Shown: positions 1-9,675, counted from the first letter of the stretch. The stretch is DNA of 64,000 bases from Psychrobacter sp. UBA3480 (GCF_002377945.1 NZ_DFQV01000022.1:1-64000), one strand, 5' to 3'. Notes: generated from the sequence alone by a model not told the origin. Translations and numbers: made by a program.

Positions 1-390
1 GCCACTGGCATGAAACCTTTAACTGTGAAGGCTTGGCGTGAGCAAGGAACAGGGATTGTAGCTCAATTTGAGCAGATTCCTGATCGTAATGTTGCTGAGA
101 CTATGAACGGTGTTACCGTTTGGGTCGAACAAAACGTCCTGCCTGAAACCGCTGAAGACGAATATTATTGGTCGGATTTGGTCAGTCTGCGCGTGATGAA
201 CGAGCAGGATGAGTATCTAGGTAATATCACTGAAATGTTTGAAACCGGTGCCCATGACATCATGCGTGTAACGGCAAATTCAGACAGTTTAGACAATGAA
301 GAACGCCTGATTCCATGGCATAAGCAAACTGTAATAGAAGTCAATATGACTGAAAAAACAGTGCTTGTGGCATGGCCGAGTGATTACTGA
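1..390 (+). CDS. rimM: 16S rRNA processing protein RimM, C-terminal part
   Basis: RimM binds the 30S subunit through protein S19 and helps late maturation of 16S rRNA. The frame is open from base 1, so the N-terminus lies outside the window; the ATG at 10 is internal, since the family is about 170-180 residues and only about 129 are seen. What remains is the end of the RimM barrel and the PRC-barrel domain, with the typical YYWSDLVSL stretch near residue 55 and an IPWHKQTVIEV-like tail. It lies 77 bp upstream of trmD and is read the same way, matching the conserved rpsP-rimM-trmD-rplS order, so rpsP is expected just left of the window. The identification depends on both residues and context. 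Confidence 0.93.
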   Translation, partial: ATGMKPLTVKAWREQGTGIVAQFEQIPDRNVAETMNGVTVWVEQNVLPETAEDEYYWSDLVSLRVMNEQDEYLGNITEMFETGAHDIMRVTANSDSLDNEERLIPWHKQTVIEVNMTEKTVLVAWPSDY

Positions 391-467
391 TAGCGTTTCT
401 GGCTTTTTAGTCAGACGTTGTTAGTACTTACACCGATTGTTTTAGCCTTAACGCAAGTAGACATCAG

Positions 468-1232
468 ATGTATTTTGCCGTAATTAGTATTTTTCCTGAG
501 ATGTTTGCCACGATTCGTGAGTTTGGAATCACGGGCCGAGCAGTGACTCAAGAGCAAGTTACGATTGAATGCATTAATCCACGTGATTATACCACCGATA
601 ACTATCGCCGTATTGATGAGCGCCCTTATGGGGGTGGTCCTGGGATGGTGATGATGGCTGAGCCATTATCGAAAGCCATTGAGGATGCACGATTGCGTGC
701 CAGTCAGCATGGTTGCCGTGTCGATAGTGAGCACTGTCCGGTGATTTATATGTCGCCGCAAGGACAGACGCTTAGTGAGAGTAGCGTAGTCAATATGACT
801 GATTACGATGGCATGATTTTATTATGCGGTCGTTATGAAGGTATTGACGAGCGTTTACTATCACAATATGTCGATATGGAAGTATCGTTAGGTGATTACG
901 TGTTGACTGGTGGCGAGTTGCCAGCAATGGTGCTAATGGATAGTGTGATACGTCGTCTGCCCGATATCATGGGTGATGACAAGTCAGCGGAGCAAGACTC
1001 TTTTGTCGATGGCTTGCTTGACTGTCCACACTATACTAAGCCGCATGAGTTTGCGGGTATGGCGGTTCCTGAGGTATTACTTTCAGGTCACCATGCCAAT
1101 ATCGCTAAGTGGCGTTTTAGTCAGCAAGTCAGTCGTACGCAAACGCGTCGTCCAGACTTATGGCAAGCGTTTACCCCAACGGTAGAGCAAGCGAAGTGGT
1201 TGAAAGCATTGGCCAAAGCAGATAAAAAGTAG
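468..1232 (+). CDS. trmD: tRNA (guanine-N1)-methyltransferase
   Basis: TrmD methylates G37 next to the anticodon using S-adenosylmethionine, which prevents +1 frameshifting. The 254-residue product has full family length and begins [13 protein letters not shown]. Visible motifs are the PYGGGPGM loop (about 53-60), the trefoil-knot segments [13 protein letters not shown] (118-130) and [15 protein letters not shown] (140-154), and DSFxxGLLDxPHYTKP (177-192), where Asp177 fits the catalytic Asp of the family. It sits between rimM and rplS in the standard order. The 205-bp gap before rplS is longer than the one after rimM and could carry a separate rplS promoter. Confidence 0.98.
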   Translation: MYFAVISIFPEMFATIREFGITGRAVTQEQVTIECINPRDYTTDNYRRIDERPYGGGPGMVMMAEPLSKAIEDARLRASQHGCRVDSEHCPVIYMSPQGQTLSESSVVNMTDYDGMILLCGRYEGIDERLLSQYVDMEVSLGDYVLTGGELPAMVLMDSVIRRLPDIMGDDKSAEQDSFVDGLLDCPHYTKPHEFAGMAVPEVLLSGHHANIAKWRFSQQVSRTQTRRPDLWQAFTPTVEQAKWLKALAKADKK

Positions 1233-1437
1233 GTTTTTAAAATCTAATTTTATCGTTACGAAGTTTGATAAACAGTTAAGAAACAGAATTTTGAGCAATA
1301 ATAAAACGAGTCATAGCATAGTGGCCGTTGGTTATAACCCATTTACGTTGTGTCTCACTATAAAGAGATGCGATTAATTATTACAAACAGGTGATATGCG
1401 TCAAGCCTCTATTATCTAATGTGAGGAGATAACTCTC

Positions 1438-1860
1438 ATGAGCAACAAGCATCCATTGGTTCAGGTCATCGAAAACGCTCAATTGCTTGAGCGCCCAAGC
1501 TTTGCACCCGGCGATACCGTTGTGGTACAAGTAAAAGTACGTGAAGGTGAGCGTGAGCGTTTACAGGCTTTTGAAGGCGTTGTAATTGCTAAGCGTAACC
1601 GCGGTTTAAACTCAGCGTTTACCGTACGTAAAATCTCAAGCGGCGTTGGCGTTGAGCGTGCATTCCAATTGCATTCACCAATCATCGAGAGCATCGAAGT
1701 GAAACGTCGCGGTGCTGTTCGCCGTGCGAAACTATACTACTTACGTGAGCGCTCTGGTAAATCAGCACGTATCCGCGAAAAACTTGGTGCTCGTCCAGTT
1801 GCTAAGAAAAAAACTGACGCTGGCGTACCTGATGCAGTTGATACTGCACCTGGTATCTAA
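1438..1860 (+). CDS. rplS: 50S ribosomal protein L19
   Basis: L19 lies at the 30S-50S interface of the ribosome. The product is 140 residues: a canonical L19 core (start [16 protein letters not shown], then [28 protein letters not shown] and [17 protein letters not shown]) followed by an extra tail of about 25 residues from about residue 116. The tail is rich in Lys, Ala and Pro and goes beyond the usual 115-residue form. GAGGAGA at 1422-1428 is an adequate ribosome-binding site for the ATG at 1438. A strong hairpin terminator follows 125 bp downstream and closes the rimM-trmD-rplS cluster. Confidence 0.98.
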   Translation: MSNKHPLVQVIENAQLLERPSFAPGDTVVVQVKVREGERERLQAFEGVVIAKRNRGLNSAFTVRKISSGVGVERAFQLHSPIIESIEVKRRGAVRRAKLYYLRERSGKSARIREKLGARPVAKKKTDAGVPDAVDTAPGI

Positions 1861-1984
1861 GCACAAGTTTGCCGTTTTGAGTTAGTCCTATAATTTTAGG
1901 ATTGGCTCAAGACAAGGTAATAGTAGATACAAGCCCTTATTCATAGGTTTATTTATAAATAAGCGGGCCATACCAAAAAAGACG

Positions 1985-2022
1985 AAACCCCAATCTATGC
2001 GAAAGCTAGATTGGGGTTTTTG
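1985..2022 (+). terminator. Rho-independent terminator after rplS
   Basis: The arm AAACCCCAATCTA pairs with TAGATTGGGGTTTTT around a GAAAG-type loop, and a T-run follows. It closes the rimM-trmD-rplS transcription unit. The opposite-strand DUF4442 gene ends 78 bp beyond it and could also use it. Confidence 0.9.
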
Positions 2023-2099
2023 TATGTGTAGCATTAATAATCTGAGTTTTATCAGCTCTAATACTATCAGCTCTAATAGTGCCAGTTATAAGCTAAAGC

Positions 2100-2660
2100 T
2101 TATTGAGCATCAAATGTATCGATGCGATTTACTTGCTCTTTGGACTTACTGTATTTGCGCAGTCTAATGTATAAAGTCTTGGTGACGGTTGCGATTAGCT
2201 TTTGCTGTTCATCAACGATGTCGACTTTATACTCACGGAAGACCGCTTCGCCCTCTTTTGCCAGCTCTTGAATAGTGATGATTTCAGAACTAGGTATTTT
2301 CATACGTGCAGTGACTTTACTATTGCCAGGCGCAATAAAATCAATATGTGAGCTTTTGTCCCACACCACGTAATTGCTACCCAGTTGATGCATCAGCATG
2401 AGCATATAAAAAGGGTCAACCATTGAATATAAGCTACCACCGAACTGAGTACCGACGATATTTTTGTTCAGAGTGTTTAGTCCCATGCTGACTACGCACA
2501 AACCCTGATCGAGACTGATATGATCGATTTTGATACCTGCACCAATGTATGGTGCATAAGTATTAAGGCGCAGCTTTAATAAATGCGGTGTAAGCAATGG
2601 CATGATGCTTTGCTTGGCTCGACGTTTCAAAGTCTCAAGGTTGGTAGGTAATACGCTCAT
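2100..2660 (-). CDS. DUF4442 hotdog-fold protein (putative thioesterase)
   Basis: A 186-residue protein that fits the DUF4442 branch of the hotdog thioesterase superfamily. Seen: an N-terminal basic helix, then a core with IVGTQFGGSLYSMVDPFYMLMLM (about 87-110), which matches the central hotdog helix region, followed by a strand stretch VWDKSSHIDFIAPGNSKVTARMKI typical of the family. Families of this type hydrolyse or bind acyl-CoA or acyl-ACP, but no substrate can be read from the sequence. No signal peptide is seen. It is divergent from the DUF3360-type membrane protein, and the 514-bp space between them holds operator-like palindromes, so the two may be co-regulated. Confidence 0.75.
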   Translation of the reverse strand: MSVLPTNLETLKRRAKQSIMPLLTPHLLKLRLNTYAPYIGAGIKIDHISLDQGLCVVSMGLNTLNKNIVGTQFGGSLYSMVDPFYMLMLMHQLGSNYVVWDKSSHIDFIAPGNSKVTARMKIPSSEIITIQELAKEGEAVFREYKVDIVDEQQKLIATVTKTLYIRLRKYSKSKEQVNRIDTFDAQ

Positions 2661-2830
2661 AAACTTGTCCTGTTGCCTTTTTTCTCAATTTTTTGATTGT
2701 ATCAATAATGCGGTTTTACACAGTATCACTGAGAAATAAATCGATAAAAAGTATTTATCATAATTAAAAAGTACTCAGCCTGCTAGCTCTAAAGCGTAAC
2801 CAAAATGACATATTTATGCCCACTTATAAG

Positions 2831-2842
2831 TAACGATCGTTA
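2831..2842. promoter_or_regulatory. Perfect palindrome TAACGATCGTTA, operator-like
   Basis: This 12-bp perfect palindrome sits in an otherwise AT-rich spacer and has a near-copy at 2912-2923. The form, with a CG-centred inverted repeat of ACG/CGT half-sites, is like many TetR-family operators. The regulator is not in this window, so the assignment is inference. Confidence 0.4.
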
Positions 2843-2893
2843 TTTATTATAACTATCTTTGCTATTCATCTATGTGATAAAAATCCACCTAGA

Positions 2894-2908
2894 TGTAAAT
2901 CATTATCA
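2894..2908. promoter_or_regulatory. Fur-box-like 7-1-7 inverted repeat
   Basis: Read on the minus strand the site is TGATAAT-G-ATTTACA. It matches 12 of the 14 scored positions of the 7-1-7 Fur consensus TGATAAT-N-ATTATCA. It lies directly beside the second palindrome. AT-rich DNA gives chance matches, so confidence is limited. Confidence 0.35.
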
Positions 2909-2911
2909 ATA

Positions 2912-2923
2912 AAACGGTCGTTT
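2912..2923. promoter_or_regulatory. Near-palindrome AAACGGTCGTTT, operator-like
   Basis: The half-sites AAACG and CGTTT flank a GT centre. The site resembles the perfect palindrome at 2831-2842, and the two centres are 81 bp apart, roughly eight helical turns. Two related sites on about the same face of the helix suggest one dimeric repressor binding twice. Confidence 0.4.
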
Positions 2924-3174
2924 ATTCTAATTCAAAGTCTATAATAGAAAGATTTTTTCCTCATGGTTTTCTATTAAGGTTAATTTTGTCTCAAATAGAA
3001 ACTTTAGTTTATATATTATAATGAGATACATAGTATCTTTAAATGGTTTTAGGTTCGCATTTCATCAAGTCTTGGCATACAATAGTTCGCAGTTTGTAAT
3101 AGGCGCTTTGGTCTATGACATTAGAGCAGAGCGTGTGTAGTCAATTAAAGACGTAATCGACACAAGGAAATGTG

Positions 3175-4698
3175 ATGAGTAACCCTCAGACCCCCTCTTC
3201 AGGGTCTAATACGCCGACCTCGAACGTAAACCACGACAGTCAAGTACAAGGCAGTTATGTAGATTTGCATAAGCCCAGTTCTAGTTTCGACAGTCGTGAT
3301 GCTTATTTAAACCATGAACTACAAATCATGCAGCCGAAACGCTGGCGTCCTAATTTACCATTCCGTGATTACCGTTTTGAATACGAAGATACTATTCCAG
3401 CAATGGCCGCGACCATCGGTAAAGTTGTCATGGTGGGCGCCATTGCAGCAACCTTTGCAGGTCCACTCGGCTTAGGTGATGCATTTGTTCTAGAAAACGT
3501 GCGCTATGAGCTATTGATCGTCTCCTTCTTTATTATCTTATTTTCGGGCTTTCTATTGCCGACGGCCAACCTTGCTGGTACTCACGGCCCACTTATTCCT
3601 CTGATTCCTATTGTGGTAGCAGCTGGTGGGCACCCGATGGCCTTTGGTTTGCTTATCGGTGCTTTTGGTCTGCTCCTCGCAATTAGTAAAGGGGGGAGTC
3701 TGCTTGCTAACTTGACCAGTAAAGGTGTGTGCGGTGGCCTCTTGATTTACTTGGGCTTTATCGGTACCACGTCACAGGTCAAAAATCTCTTTGCTTGGGC
3801 AGAAGGGATTGGCATGTCGCATATCGCTTTCTTTATTATTCTGGCGACTATCCTGCTATATGCATTGCTTGAGCATTGGCAAAAACGCTGGCTCGCGGTT
3901 CCGCTAAGCTGTGTGTTAGGTGGTGGCCTTGCATTTGCATTGGGCGCACCTTTTGCGTTCAAAACAGCACCAGGTCTACCAAACATGAATCCAATGTATT
4001 GGTGGGGCGAGAACACAGGTTGGATGTTAGGTCTGCCGACGATTGAAAGTTTCATTGTAGTATTACCGTTTGCTATTTTGGCCGTGGCAATGTGGTCGCC
4101 AGATTTCTTGGGCCATCAAGTATTCCAAAAAATCAGCTATCCTAAGCGTACTGAAAAAGTACTTATGGATATCGATGACACGATGACCAGTGCTTCATTT
4201 CGTCAGGTAGTCGGCTCTGTATTGGGCGGCGCCAACTTTGCGTCATCGTGGGGAACGTATATTGTTCCTGCAGCGATTGCTAAACGTCCTATTCCTGCTG
4301 GCGCTTTATTGACAGCTCTATTCTGTATTATCGCAGGTGTCTGGGGCTATCCAATGGATTTGGCCATTTGGCAACCAGTGATGTGTGTGGCTTTGATCGT
4401 TGGGGTGTTTATTCCATTACTAGAAGCTGGTATGGAAATGACGCGCGAAGGTAAAACCACGCAGTCTGCTGCAATTGTGGTATTTGCGTCGGCATTGGTT
4501 AACCCAGCCTTTGGTTGGTCGCTCACGTTGTTGCTTGATAACTTGGGCTTGATTGGCTCTAAAGAGCGTAGTGCCAATTTGACTAAGATGAGCCGCTGGA
4601 TCATACCAGGCATTATGTTTGTGGTACTGACAGGCGTCATGGCTATCGTCGGTATGCTGCCGGGTATCCCAGCATTGATGGCAAACTTCCGTCATTAG
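3175..4698 (+). CDS. DUF3360-type polytopic membrane protein (putative permease)
   Basis: A 507-residue protein of unknown function that I place in DUF3360, a family distantly like the SulP/NCS2 transporters. Seen: a hydrophilic N-terminus of about 65 residues rich in Ser, Asn and Pro, then about 11-13 membrane segments. The region TANLAGTHGPLIPLIP (about 137-152) resembles the discontinuous substrate-binding half-helices of NCS2-like carriers. A second signature is the polar stretch VLGGANFASSWGTYIVP near 345-362. The start is set at the ATG at 3175, because AAGGA at 3164-3168 is spaced 6 nt from it, while the GTG at 3172 is too close. A terminator follows at 4735. The substrate cannot be read; control by the upstream operators is inference. 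Confidence 0.65.
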   Translation: MSNPQTPSSGSNTPTSNVNHDSQVQGSYVDLHKPSSSFDSRDAYLNHELQIMQPKRWRPNLPFRDYRFEYEDTIPAMAATIGKVVMVGAIAATFAGPLGLGDAFVLENVRYELLIVSFFIILFSGFLLPTANLAGTHGPLIPLIPIVVAAGGHPMAFGLLIGAFGLLLAISKGGSLLANLTSKGVCGGLLIYLGFIGTTSQVKNLFAWAEGIGMSHIAFFIILATILLYALLEHWQKRWLAVPLSCVLGGGLAFALGAPFAFKTAPGLPNMNPMYWWGENTGWMLGLPTIESFIVVLPFAILAVAMWSPDFLGHQVFQKISYPKRTEKVLMDIDDTMTSASFRQVVGSVLGGANFASSWGTYIVPAAIAKRPIPAGALLTALFCIIAGVWGYPMDLAIWQPVMCVALIVGVFIPLLEAGMEMTREGKTTQSAAIVVFASALVNPAFGWSLTLLLDNLGLIGSKERSANLTKMSRWIIPGIMFVVLTGVMAIVGMLPGIPALMANFRH

Positions 4699-4734
4699 TA
4701 GTATGTTGTTACATACACGATAATAGAACAAACT

Positions 4735-4759
4735 AAGCCGGCGAAAGCTGGCTTTTTTA
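4735..4759 (+). terminator. Rho-independent terminator after the DUF3360 gene
   Basis: AAGCCGGC and GCTGGCTT pair around a GAAA tetraloop with one G-T wobble, and six Ts follow. It separates the membrane protein gene from uvrC. Confidence 0.9.
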
Positions 4760-4852
4760 TGGGTAGCGCTGCGATAATAATTGGCTTGTAAAACAATGAC
4801 TCCCGCCCCATAACTAGCAGTATTACTAAGATTTTTAAGAGCAATAAATTCT

Positions 4853-6697
4853 ATGGTTAATGTCTCAGAATCGAGTCCTGTCGATGATAAAAAAGCCCGT
4901 CTTAAGCATTTGATTAAACGCCTACCTAACTTGCCAGGGGTGTATAAGATGCTGGGTAAGAACGGCGACATCTTATACGTTGGTAAAGCTAAGTCGCTAA
5001 AAAGCCGAGTAAATAGCTATTTTGCCAAGACGATAGATCATCCAAAGACGCGGGCGCTAGTGGCGCGGATTCATAATATTGAGACTATTATCACGCGTAG
5101 TGAAACCGAAGCGCTGTTGCTTGAACAGAATCTAATCAAAGAACATCGACCGCCCTATAACGTGCTGCTGCGTGATGATAAATCCTATCTTTATGTGTTT
5201 ATCTCAGCCGATAAGCCTTATCCACGTTTGGCTTACGGCCGCGGCAAAGGCAATCACCAAAAGGGTCGATTCTTTGGCCCGTTTCCCTCTGCACATGCGG
5301 CAAAAGAAACGCTAGTATTGATGCAAAAAATGTTTCAAATGCGTCAATGTACCAATACCTTTTTTAAGCAGCGTCAGCGTCCTTGCCTTGAGTATCAGAT
5401 CAAACGTTGCCGTGCGCCCTGTGTTGGCTTGGTATCGCCAGAAGAGTACGCAGAAGATGTGAATAATACGATTCGTTTTCTAAAGGGCGACTCTAGCGAT
5501 ATTCATAGTACGCTGATTGAAAAGATGGAAGCGTCAGCTGAAGCGTTAGATTTCGAAAAGGCGGTATTTTATCGCGATCAGCTGTCTATGCTACGTGAAG
5601 TACAAGCAAGGCAAGCGGTCTATACCGTACAAGGTGAGGCAGATGTGATTGCCATTGCTAGTCAGGCTGGCATGACCTGTGTGAACGTGCTGACGGTACG
5701 TGGTGGCCGTGTATTGGGTGGAAAAAATTATTTCCCAGATGTGGATAGTAGTGAGTCGTTAGCAGACAATTTATCGGCTTTTATTACGTCATTTTATTTC
5801 CAAGTGACCGATGATTTGCCTGCCGAAATCATATTGAGCCATCAGATACCAGATCAAGTGGCAGTGAGTGAAGCATTGGCAACGCACTTTGGCAATAAAG
5901 TAGTTATCAAGACCAACGTGCGTGAGCACCGTTCAGAGTGGCTAGACTTAGCCACACTGAATACCAGTAATGCATTAAAAACCAAACTTGGCGATTATTT
6001 AGAGCTGCATGCGCGCTTTGGCGCGCTAAAAGACGTATTGGCGACTGTCGCTGATCGGACGATTGATCGTATTGAATGCTTCGATATCTCACATACGATG
6101 GGTGAGGCGACCATTGGTAGCTGCGTGGTATTTGATCAAGGTGGCTCGCGTCGTCGCGATTACCGTCAGTATGCTATCCATGATATCCAAGGTGGCGATG
6201 ACTATGCAGCGATGAAACAAGTACTGACTCGACGTTATAAAAAGCAGCCGTTACCGGATTTGCTATTGGTTGATGGTGGTAAAGGTCAGCTTGGTATTGC
6301 CAAAGAAGTATTAATTGAATTGGGTATTCTTGGCGACACCTTGCTCATCAGTGTGGCAAAAGGGGAAGGGCGCAAGGCTGGGCTTGAGGTATTGCACTTT
6401 ATCGATCACGAACCGTTAGATTTACCGATGGATAGCAAAGCATTGCACTTGCTGATGCATATTCGTGATGAGGCGCATCGTTTTGCGATTACCGCTCACC
6501 GTAAAAAACGCGATAAGCGTCGCTCGTCATCAGTACTAGAGGTAATACCGGGACTGGGTGAAAAACGTCGTCGTGACTTACTCAATCACTTTGGTGGTAT
6601 GCAGCAGCTGCTTGGCGCTTCACAGCAGGAGTTGGCAGGCGTACAAGGCATCGGACCAGTACTCGCAAAAACGGTTTATAAAGTATTGCATGAGTAA
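4853..6697 (+). CDS. uvrC: Excinuclease ABC subunit C
   Basis: UvrC makes both incisions around a lesion during nucleotide excision repair, after UvrB is loaded. The 614-residue length is normal. Domains in order: GIY-YIG nuclease (about 25-105, with LPGVYKM and [14 protein letters not shown]), a Cys cluster ([21 protein letters not shown], about 165-190), a UVR motif for UvrB contact (around 220-245, with the [11 protein letters not shown] core), the RNase H-like C-terminal nuclease ([22 protein letters not shown]), and a terminal helix-hairpin-helix pair ([19 protein letters not shown]). The ATG at 4853 gives a usual N-terminus. The gene is transcribed alone and ends at a bidirectional terminator shared with folA. 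Confidence 0.98.
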   Translation: MVNVSESSPVDDKKARLKHLIKRLPNLPGVYKMLGKNGDILYVGKAKSLKSRVNSYFAKTIDHPKTRALVARIHNIETIITRSETEALLLEQNLIKEHRPPYNVLLRDDKSYLYVFISADKPYPRLAYGRGKGNHQKGRFFGPFPSAHAAKETLVLMQKMFQMRQCTNTFFKQRQRPCLEYQIKRCRAPCVGLVSPEEYAEDVNNTIRFLKGDSSDIHSTLIEKMEASAEALDFEKAVFYRDQLSMLREVQARQAVYTVQGEADVIAIASQAGMTCVNVLTVRGGRVLGGKNYFPDVDSSESLADNLSAFITSFYFQVTDDLPAEIILSHQIPDQVAVSEALATHFGNKVVIKTNVREHRSEWLDLATLNTSNALKTKLGDYLELHARFGALKDVLATVADRTIDRIECFDISHTMGEATIGSCVVFDQGGSRRRDYRQYAIHDIQGGDDYAAMKQVLTRRYKKQPLPDLLLVDGGKGQLGIAKEVLIELGILGDTLLISVAKGEGRKAGLEVLHFIDHEPLDLPMDSKALHLLMHIRDEAHRFAITAHRKKRDKRRSSSVLEVIPGLGEKRRRDLLNHFGGMQQLLGASQQELAGVQGIGPVLAKTVYKVLHE

Positions 6698-6765
6698 TGG
6701 ATTAGATATTATCAAGCAGCAGTTTTTATTGATTGTCTACAAATAAAACTGTGTGAAGATTAAAT

Positions 6766-6819
6766 AAAAAAAGGGGCAGTCTTAGATAATTCTACTTATC
6801 CAAGATTGCCCCTTTTTTA
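6766..6819. terminator. Bidirectional terminator between uvrC and folA
   Basis: A long hairpin pairs GGGGCA with TGCCCC and extends inward through TCTT/AAGA and GATAA/TTATC. It is flanked by an A-run on the left and a T-run on the right. The symmetric A/T flanks let it end both convergent genes. Confidence 0.9.
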
Positions 6820-6830
6820 ATAGGCTTTTA

Positions 6831-7403
6831 CTACTTATCAGTTGTTACTTTATAAGTGGTAAATTTAAAGTTTAAATCACTTTTTTCATCGTGCATCTGC
6901 TCAGATTCGTCTGCTACTTTAAAGCGTTCTGGCAGCTCAGGATAAAATGCATCGCCGTCAGCAATATCAGTACCTACATGAGTCAGCTCAATACGGTCGG
7001 TGTACATCAGAGCGTCACTAAATACTCGCTCACCGCCTATCACCCAAATCGTATCGAGATGCGCGCCATGTGCTAGGCTAGCTGCTTGTGTCAGAGCATC
7101 GTCTAGGTTGTGTACCACATAGGCGTTGCTGCTATCTGCGAGACCTTTTGTCTCAGCATAATCCATCTGTGTCGTGACAATAAAGCTCACACGCTTGGGT
7201 AATGGTTTGCTACCCATCGACTCAAATGTCTTACGACCCATAATCACGATACCTTGAATCTTGCTATCATTTTCTTTGGTCGTCATGCTTTTGAAATGTT
7301 GCAAATCTGCTGAGATATGCCACGGTAGCTCATTGTTTTTGCCGATACAGCGATTGCTACTAATAGCAGCGATTTGGGCAACTTCGGTATGGGCATAGCT
7401 CAT
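6831..7403 (-). CDS. folA: Dihydrofolate reductase
   Basis: DHFR reduces dihydrofolate to tetrahydrofolate with NADPH, recycling the product of thymidylate synthase. The 190-residue product is longer than the 159-residue E. coli enzyme. Seen: AISSNRCIGKNNELPWHISADLQHF (about 13-37), with Asp33 at the place of the catalytic acidic residue, the NADPH motif VIMGRKTFESMG (about 53-64), and IWVIGGERVFSDAL (about 118-131). The extra length is in loops around 88-112 and in the tail. It lies 64 bp after thyA on the same strand, with lgt upstream of thyA, giving the common lgt-thyA-folA order, so co-transcription is likely. Confidence 0.96.
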   Translation of the reverse strand: MSYAHTEVAQIAAISSNRCIGKNNELPWHISADLQHFKSMTTKENDSKIQGIVIMGRKTFESMGSKPLPKRVSFIVTTQMDYAETKGLADSSNAYVVHNLDDALTQAASLAHGAHLDTIWVIGGERVFSDALMYTDRIELTHVGTDIADGDAFYPELPERFKVADESEQMHDEKSDLNFKFTTYKVTTDK

Positions 7404-7467
7404 AATATATCCTTTTTATTGTATTTTTAAATCTTGCTTTTATTTAGCGTAGTTAACCAGACTAACT

Positions 7468-8337
7468 TTATACGGCAACTTTGGCTTTGATAGCAGGGTG
7501 CGACTCATAGTCATTGACACTAATGTCTTCGTATTCAAACGCAAATATGTCTTTTACTTCAGGGTTCAAAGACAATGTCGGCAGTTTATATAGCGAGCGC
7601 GTCAACTGTAGCTCAGCCTGCTCACGGTGGTTTTGGTAAATATGACAATCACCACCTGTCCAAACAAACTCTCCAACTTCTAAACCACACACCTGCGCGA
7701 TCATATGAGTCAATAGCGCATAGCTCGCAATGTTAAAAGGCACGCCTAGGAATAAGTCAGCCGAACGTTGATACAGCTGGCATGACAGCTTATTGTCTGC
7801 GACAAAGAACTGAAATAACGTATGACATGGTGGTAGGGCTACTTGCTCTGCTTCACCTGGATTCCAGCCAGAGACAATCAAACGGCGTGAATTCGGATTG
7901 GTCTTTATCTGTTCAACGACTTGTGCGATTTGATCGACGCCATCAGCGTTATAACTGGCATCTTCATTTTTGGTCGCACCATAGTTACGCCATTGATGAC
8001 CATAGATAGGACCCAGATCACCAGCAGGTCTGTTAAAGCGCGCGGTCTGTTCTGCTGTTGCCCACTCATTCCAGATACGAACGTTATTCTGTTGTAGATA
8101 GTCAACATGAGTGCTGCCACTTAAAAACCATAATAGTTCATAAGCGATAGATTTAAAGTGAACTTTTTTGGTCGTTAGCAGTGGAAAGCCTTCTGCTAAG
8201 TCAAAGCGTAGCTGTGCGCCAAAATGGCTAAGCGTACCAGTACCAGTACGATCACCTTTTTCAGTGCCATTGTCGAGAACGTGGCGTAGCAAATCTAAAT
8301 AGCCTTGCTCGTTATTACTTTGGGTGCCATTGATCAT
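7468..8337 (-). CDS. thyA: Thymidylate synthase
   Basis: ThyA makes dTMP from dUMP using methylene-tetrahydrofolate as carbon donor and reductant. At 289 residues it exceeds the 264-residue E. coli form; extra residues lie at the N-terminus and near 93-130. Seen: the [12 protein letters not shown] signature (29-40), the [10 protein letters not shown] phosphate-binding stretch (151-160), the nucleophile Cys171 in [10 protein letters not shown], and [20 protein letters not shown]. It lies between lgt (upstream) and folA (downstream). The thyA-folA pairing couples dTMP synthesis to tetrahydrofolate recycling. Confidence 0.98.
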   Translation of the reverse strand: MINGTQSNNEQGYLDLLRHVLDNGTEKGDRTGTGTLSHFGAQLRFDLAEGFPLLTTKKVHFKSIAYELLWFLSGSTHVDYLQQNNVRIWNEWATAEQTARFNRPAGDLGPIYGHQWRNYGATKNEDASYNADGVDQIAQVVEQIKTNPNSRRLIVSGWNPGEAEQVALPPCHTLFQFFVADNKLSCQLYQRSADLFLGVPFNIASYALLTHMIAQVCGLEVGEFVWTGGDCHIYQNHREQAELQLTRSLYKLPTLSLNPEVKDIFAFEYEDISVNDYESHPAIKAKVAV

Positions 8338-8485
8338 AAAATGCTCTTTAGTTACTGCTGACAGTGCATACAGGCTAGATGGGTAGTTGATATATACACT
8401 GTCATTATTGAAAGTATTGCTAGGGTAGGCGTGTTGACAGCATACCCTATTTTAAGTCCTCAACCTTTATCATAAAAGTGTAAGC

Positions 8486-9370
8486 TTAATAAGCAGCTTG
8501 CTTACCCCAGTCGTAGATGCCGCGTTTGTAAGCGTAACCGATCAAGAACAGACCGATAATTATCATTGGGGCGCTTAGTATCTGACCTTTGGTCATCCAA
8601 CCTAGCAAGATGAATCCTTGGTCGATGTCTGGCTGGCGGAAGAACTCAATGATAAATCGGCTAAAGCCATAACCAAGCATAAAGACACCAGTCACTGCCA
8701 TACGAAGACGGGGCTTTGATGAGTACCACCACAAGAATAGAAACAACAGTAGACCTTCTGCAAAGGCTTCATACAATTGAGACGGGTGACGAGGCAACAG
8801 GTACTGACCATTGACTTCAGTCATAAGGTTTTGTAGCGCAGGATTGGCTTGTAGCTGCTGCATATCAACACTAGCGGCCTGCGGGAAGTAGGTCAACCAG
8901 TTATAGCCACCGTCAGAGACACGGCCCCATAGTTCGGCATTGATATAGTTACCAATACGTCCGAACAATAAACCAGTTGGTACACAAGGAACGACAAAAT
9001 CGAGCACTTGGAAAGGTGTCTTCTTATATTTACGGGCAAAATACAGCATACCCAACATGACACCAATCAGGCCGCCATGAAATGACATACCGCCTTCCCA
9101 GACTTTGAACAGATAGGCAGGGTTTTGAAGCAGTTCACCGAACTGATAAAACAATACATAGCCGACACGGCCACCTAATATCACACCAAGTGCGCCAAAA
9201 AACACTAGGTCGGAGACCATATCTGTCGTCCAGCCTTCACGCTTGGTACTGCGATACCATGCTAGTCCGTAGGCGGCGGCAAATGCCAACAAATACATCA
9301 GCCCATACCAATGGACTTCGACAGGTCCAACTGCTAATGCTACAGGATCGTACTGAGGATGAATCATCAT
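8486..9370 (-). CDS. lgt: Prolipoprotein diacylglyceryl transferase
   Basis: Lgt moves a diacylglyceryl group from phosphatidylglycerol to the lipobox Cys of prolipoproteins in the inner membrane, the first step of lipoprotein maturation; the last step is done by Lnt, also encoded here at 61.9 kb. The 294-residue protein has about seven membrane segments. Signature pieces seen: YGLMYLLAF near the N-terminus, GGMSFHGGLIG (about 92-102), and the Lgt signature GRIGNYINAELWGR (about 136-149). Two ATGs at 9370 and 9367 cannot be told apart. It heads the probable lgt-thyA-folA unit. Confidence 0.97.
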   Translation of the reverse strand: MMIHPQYDPVALAVGPVEVHWYGLMYLLAFAAAYGLAWYRSTKREGWTTDMVSDLVFFGALGVILGGRVGYVLFYQFGELLQNPAYLFKVWEGGMSFHGGLIGVMLGMLYFARKYKKTPFQVLDFVVPCVPTGLLFGRIGNYINAELWGRVSDGGYNWLTYFPQAASVDMQQLQANPALQNLMTEVNGQYLLPRHPSQLYEAFAEGLLLFLFLWWYSSKPRLRMAVTGVFMLGYGFSRFIIEFFRQPDIDQGFILLGWMTKGQILSAPMIIIGLFLIGYAYKRGIYDWGKQAAY

Positions 9371-9675
9371 AAGGGCATCATAATATTGATAATAAAATGC
9401 TGACTATAATAGCAAATTTCGTTCGCTGGGCATACATAATTGCTCTAGTGCTAATCAGAGTGTATGAGTGATTTGAGTTTTTGAGATGGTACAGAATGTA
9501 TAGGCTAAGAGTCAAAAAGGATAAGAAGTGAGGTGAAAAAAGTGACTTTAATCAAGGAGTGTTTTCGTGATGATATGTAATCTTGGTAGCTAGCAGCTTA
9601 GGATAAGAACGCTATTTTTAGCATTATCGAGCGTTCACTACCAATTTGTATTATTACATTTATTATTAAAAGAAA
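9371..9675. other. Intergenic region between urtE end and lgt start
   Basis: No gene is seen. Close to the urtE end, an imperfect stem (GAACGCT at 9607-9613 with AGCGTTC at 9630-9636) may be a weak transcript end. It lacks a clear T-run on the minus strand. The rest should hold the lgt promoter, which I could not place with confidence. Confidence 0.4.

Larger units (their letters stand above)
2661..3174. other. Regulatory intergenic region, DUF4442 / DUF3360
   Basis: No gene is supported here. The stretch is very AT-rich and lies between two divergent genes. It holds two GC-centred palindromes 81 bp apart (2831-2842 and 2912-2923) and a Fur-like 7-1-7 box (2894-2908), listed separately. A weak promoter for the right-hand gene is possible: TTCGCA at 3054-3059 and TACAAT at 3078-3083, spaced 18 bp. 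Confidence 0.6.

Noticed and set aside
4420..4971. 183-residue minus-strand frame across the end of the DUF3360 gene and start of uvrC
   Set aside because: Overlaps two well-supported genes and a terminator; no family match.
8416..8456. AGGGTA/TACCCT stem between lgt and thyA
   Set aside because: T-run lies on the wrong strand for the operon; short and could be chance.
9607..9636. Full terminator after urtE
   Set aside because: The stem is imperfect with a 16-nt loop and no T-run on the minus strand; kept only as a note in the intergenic entry.
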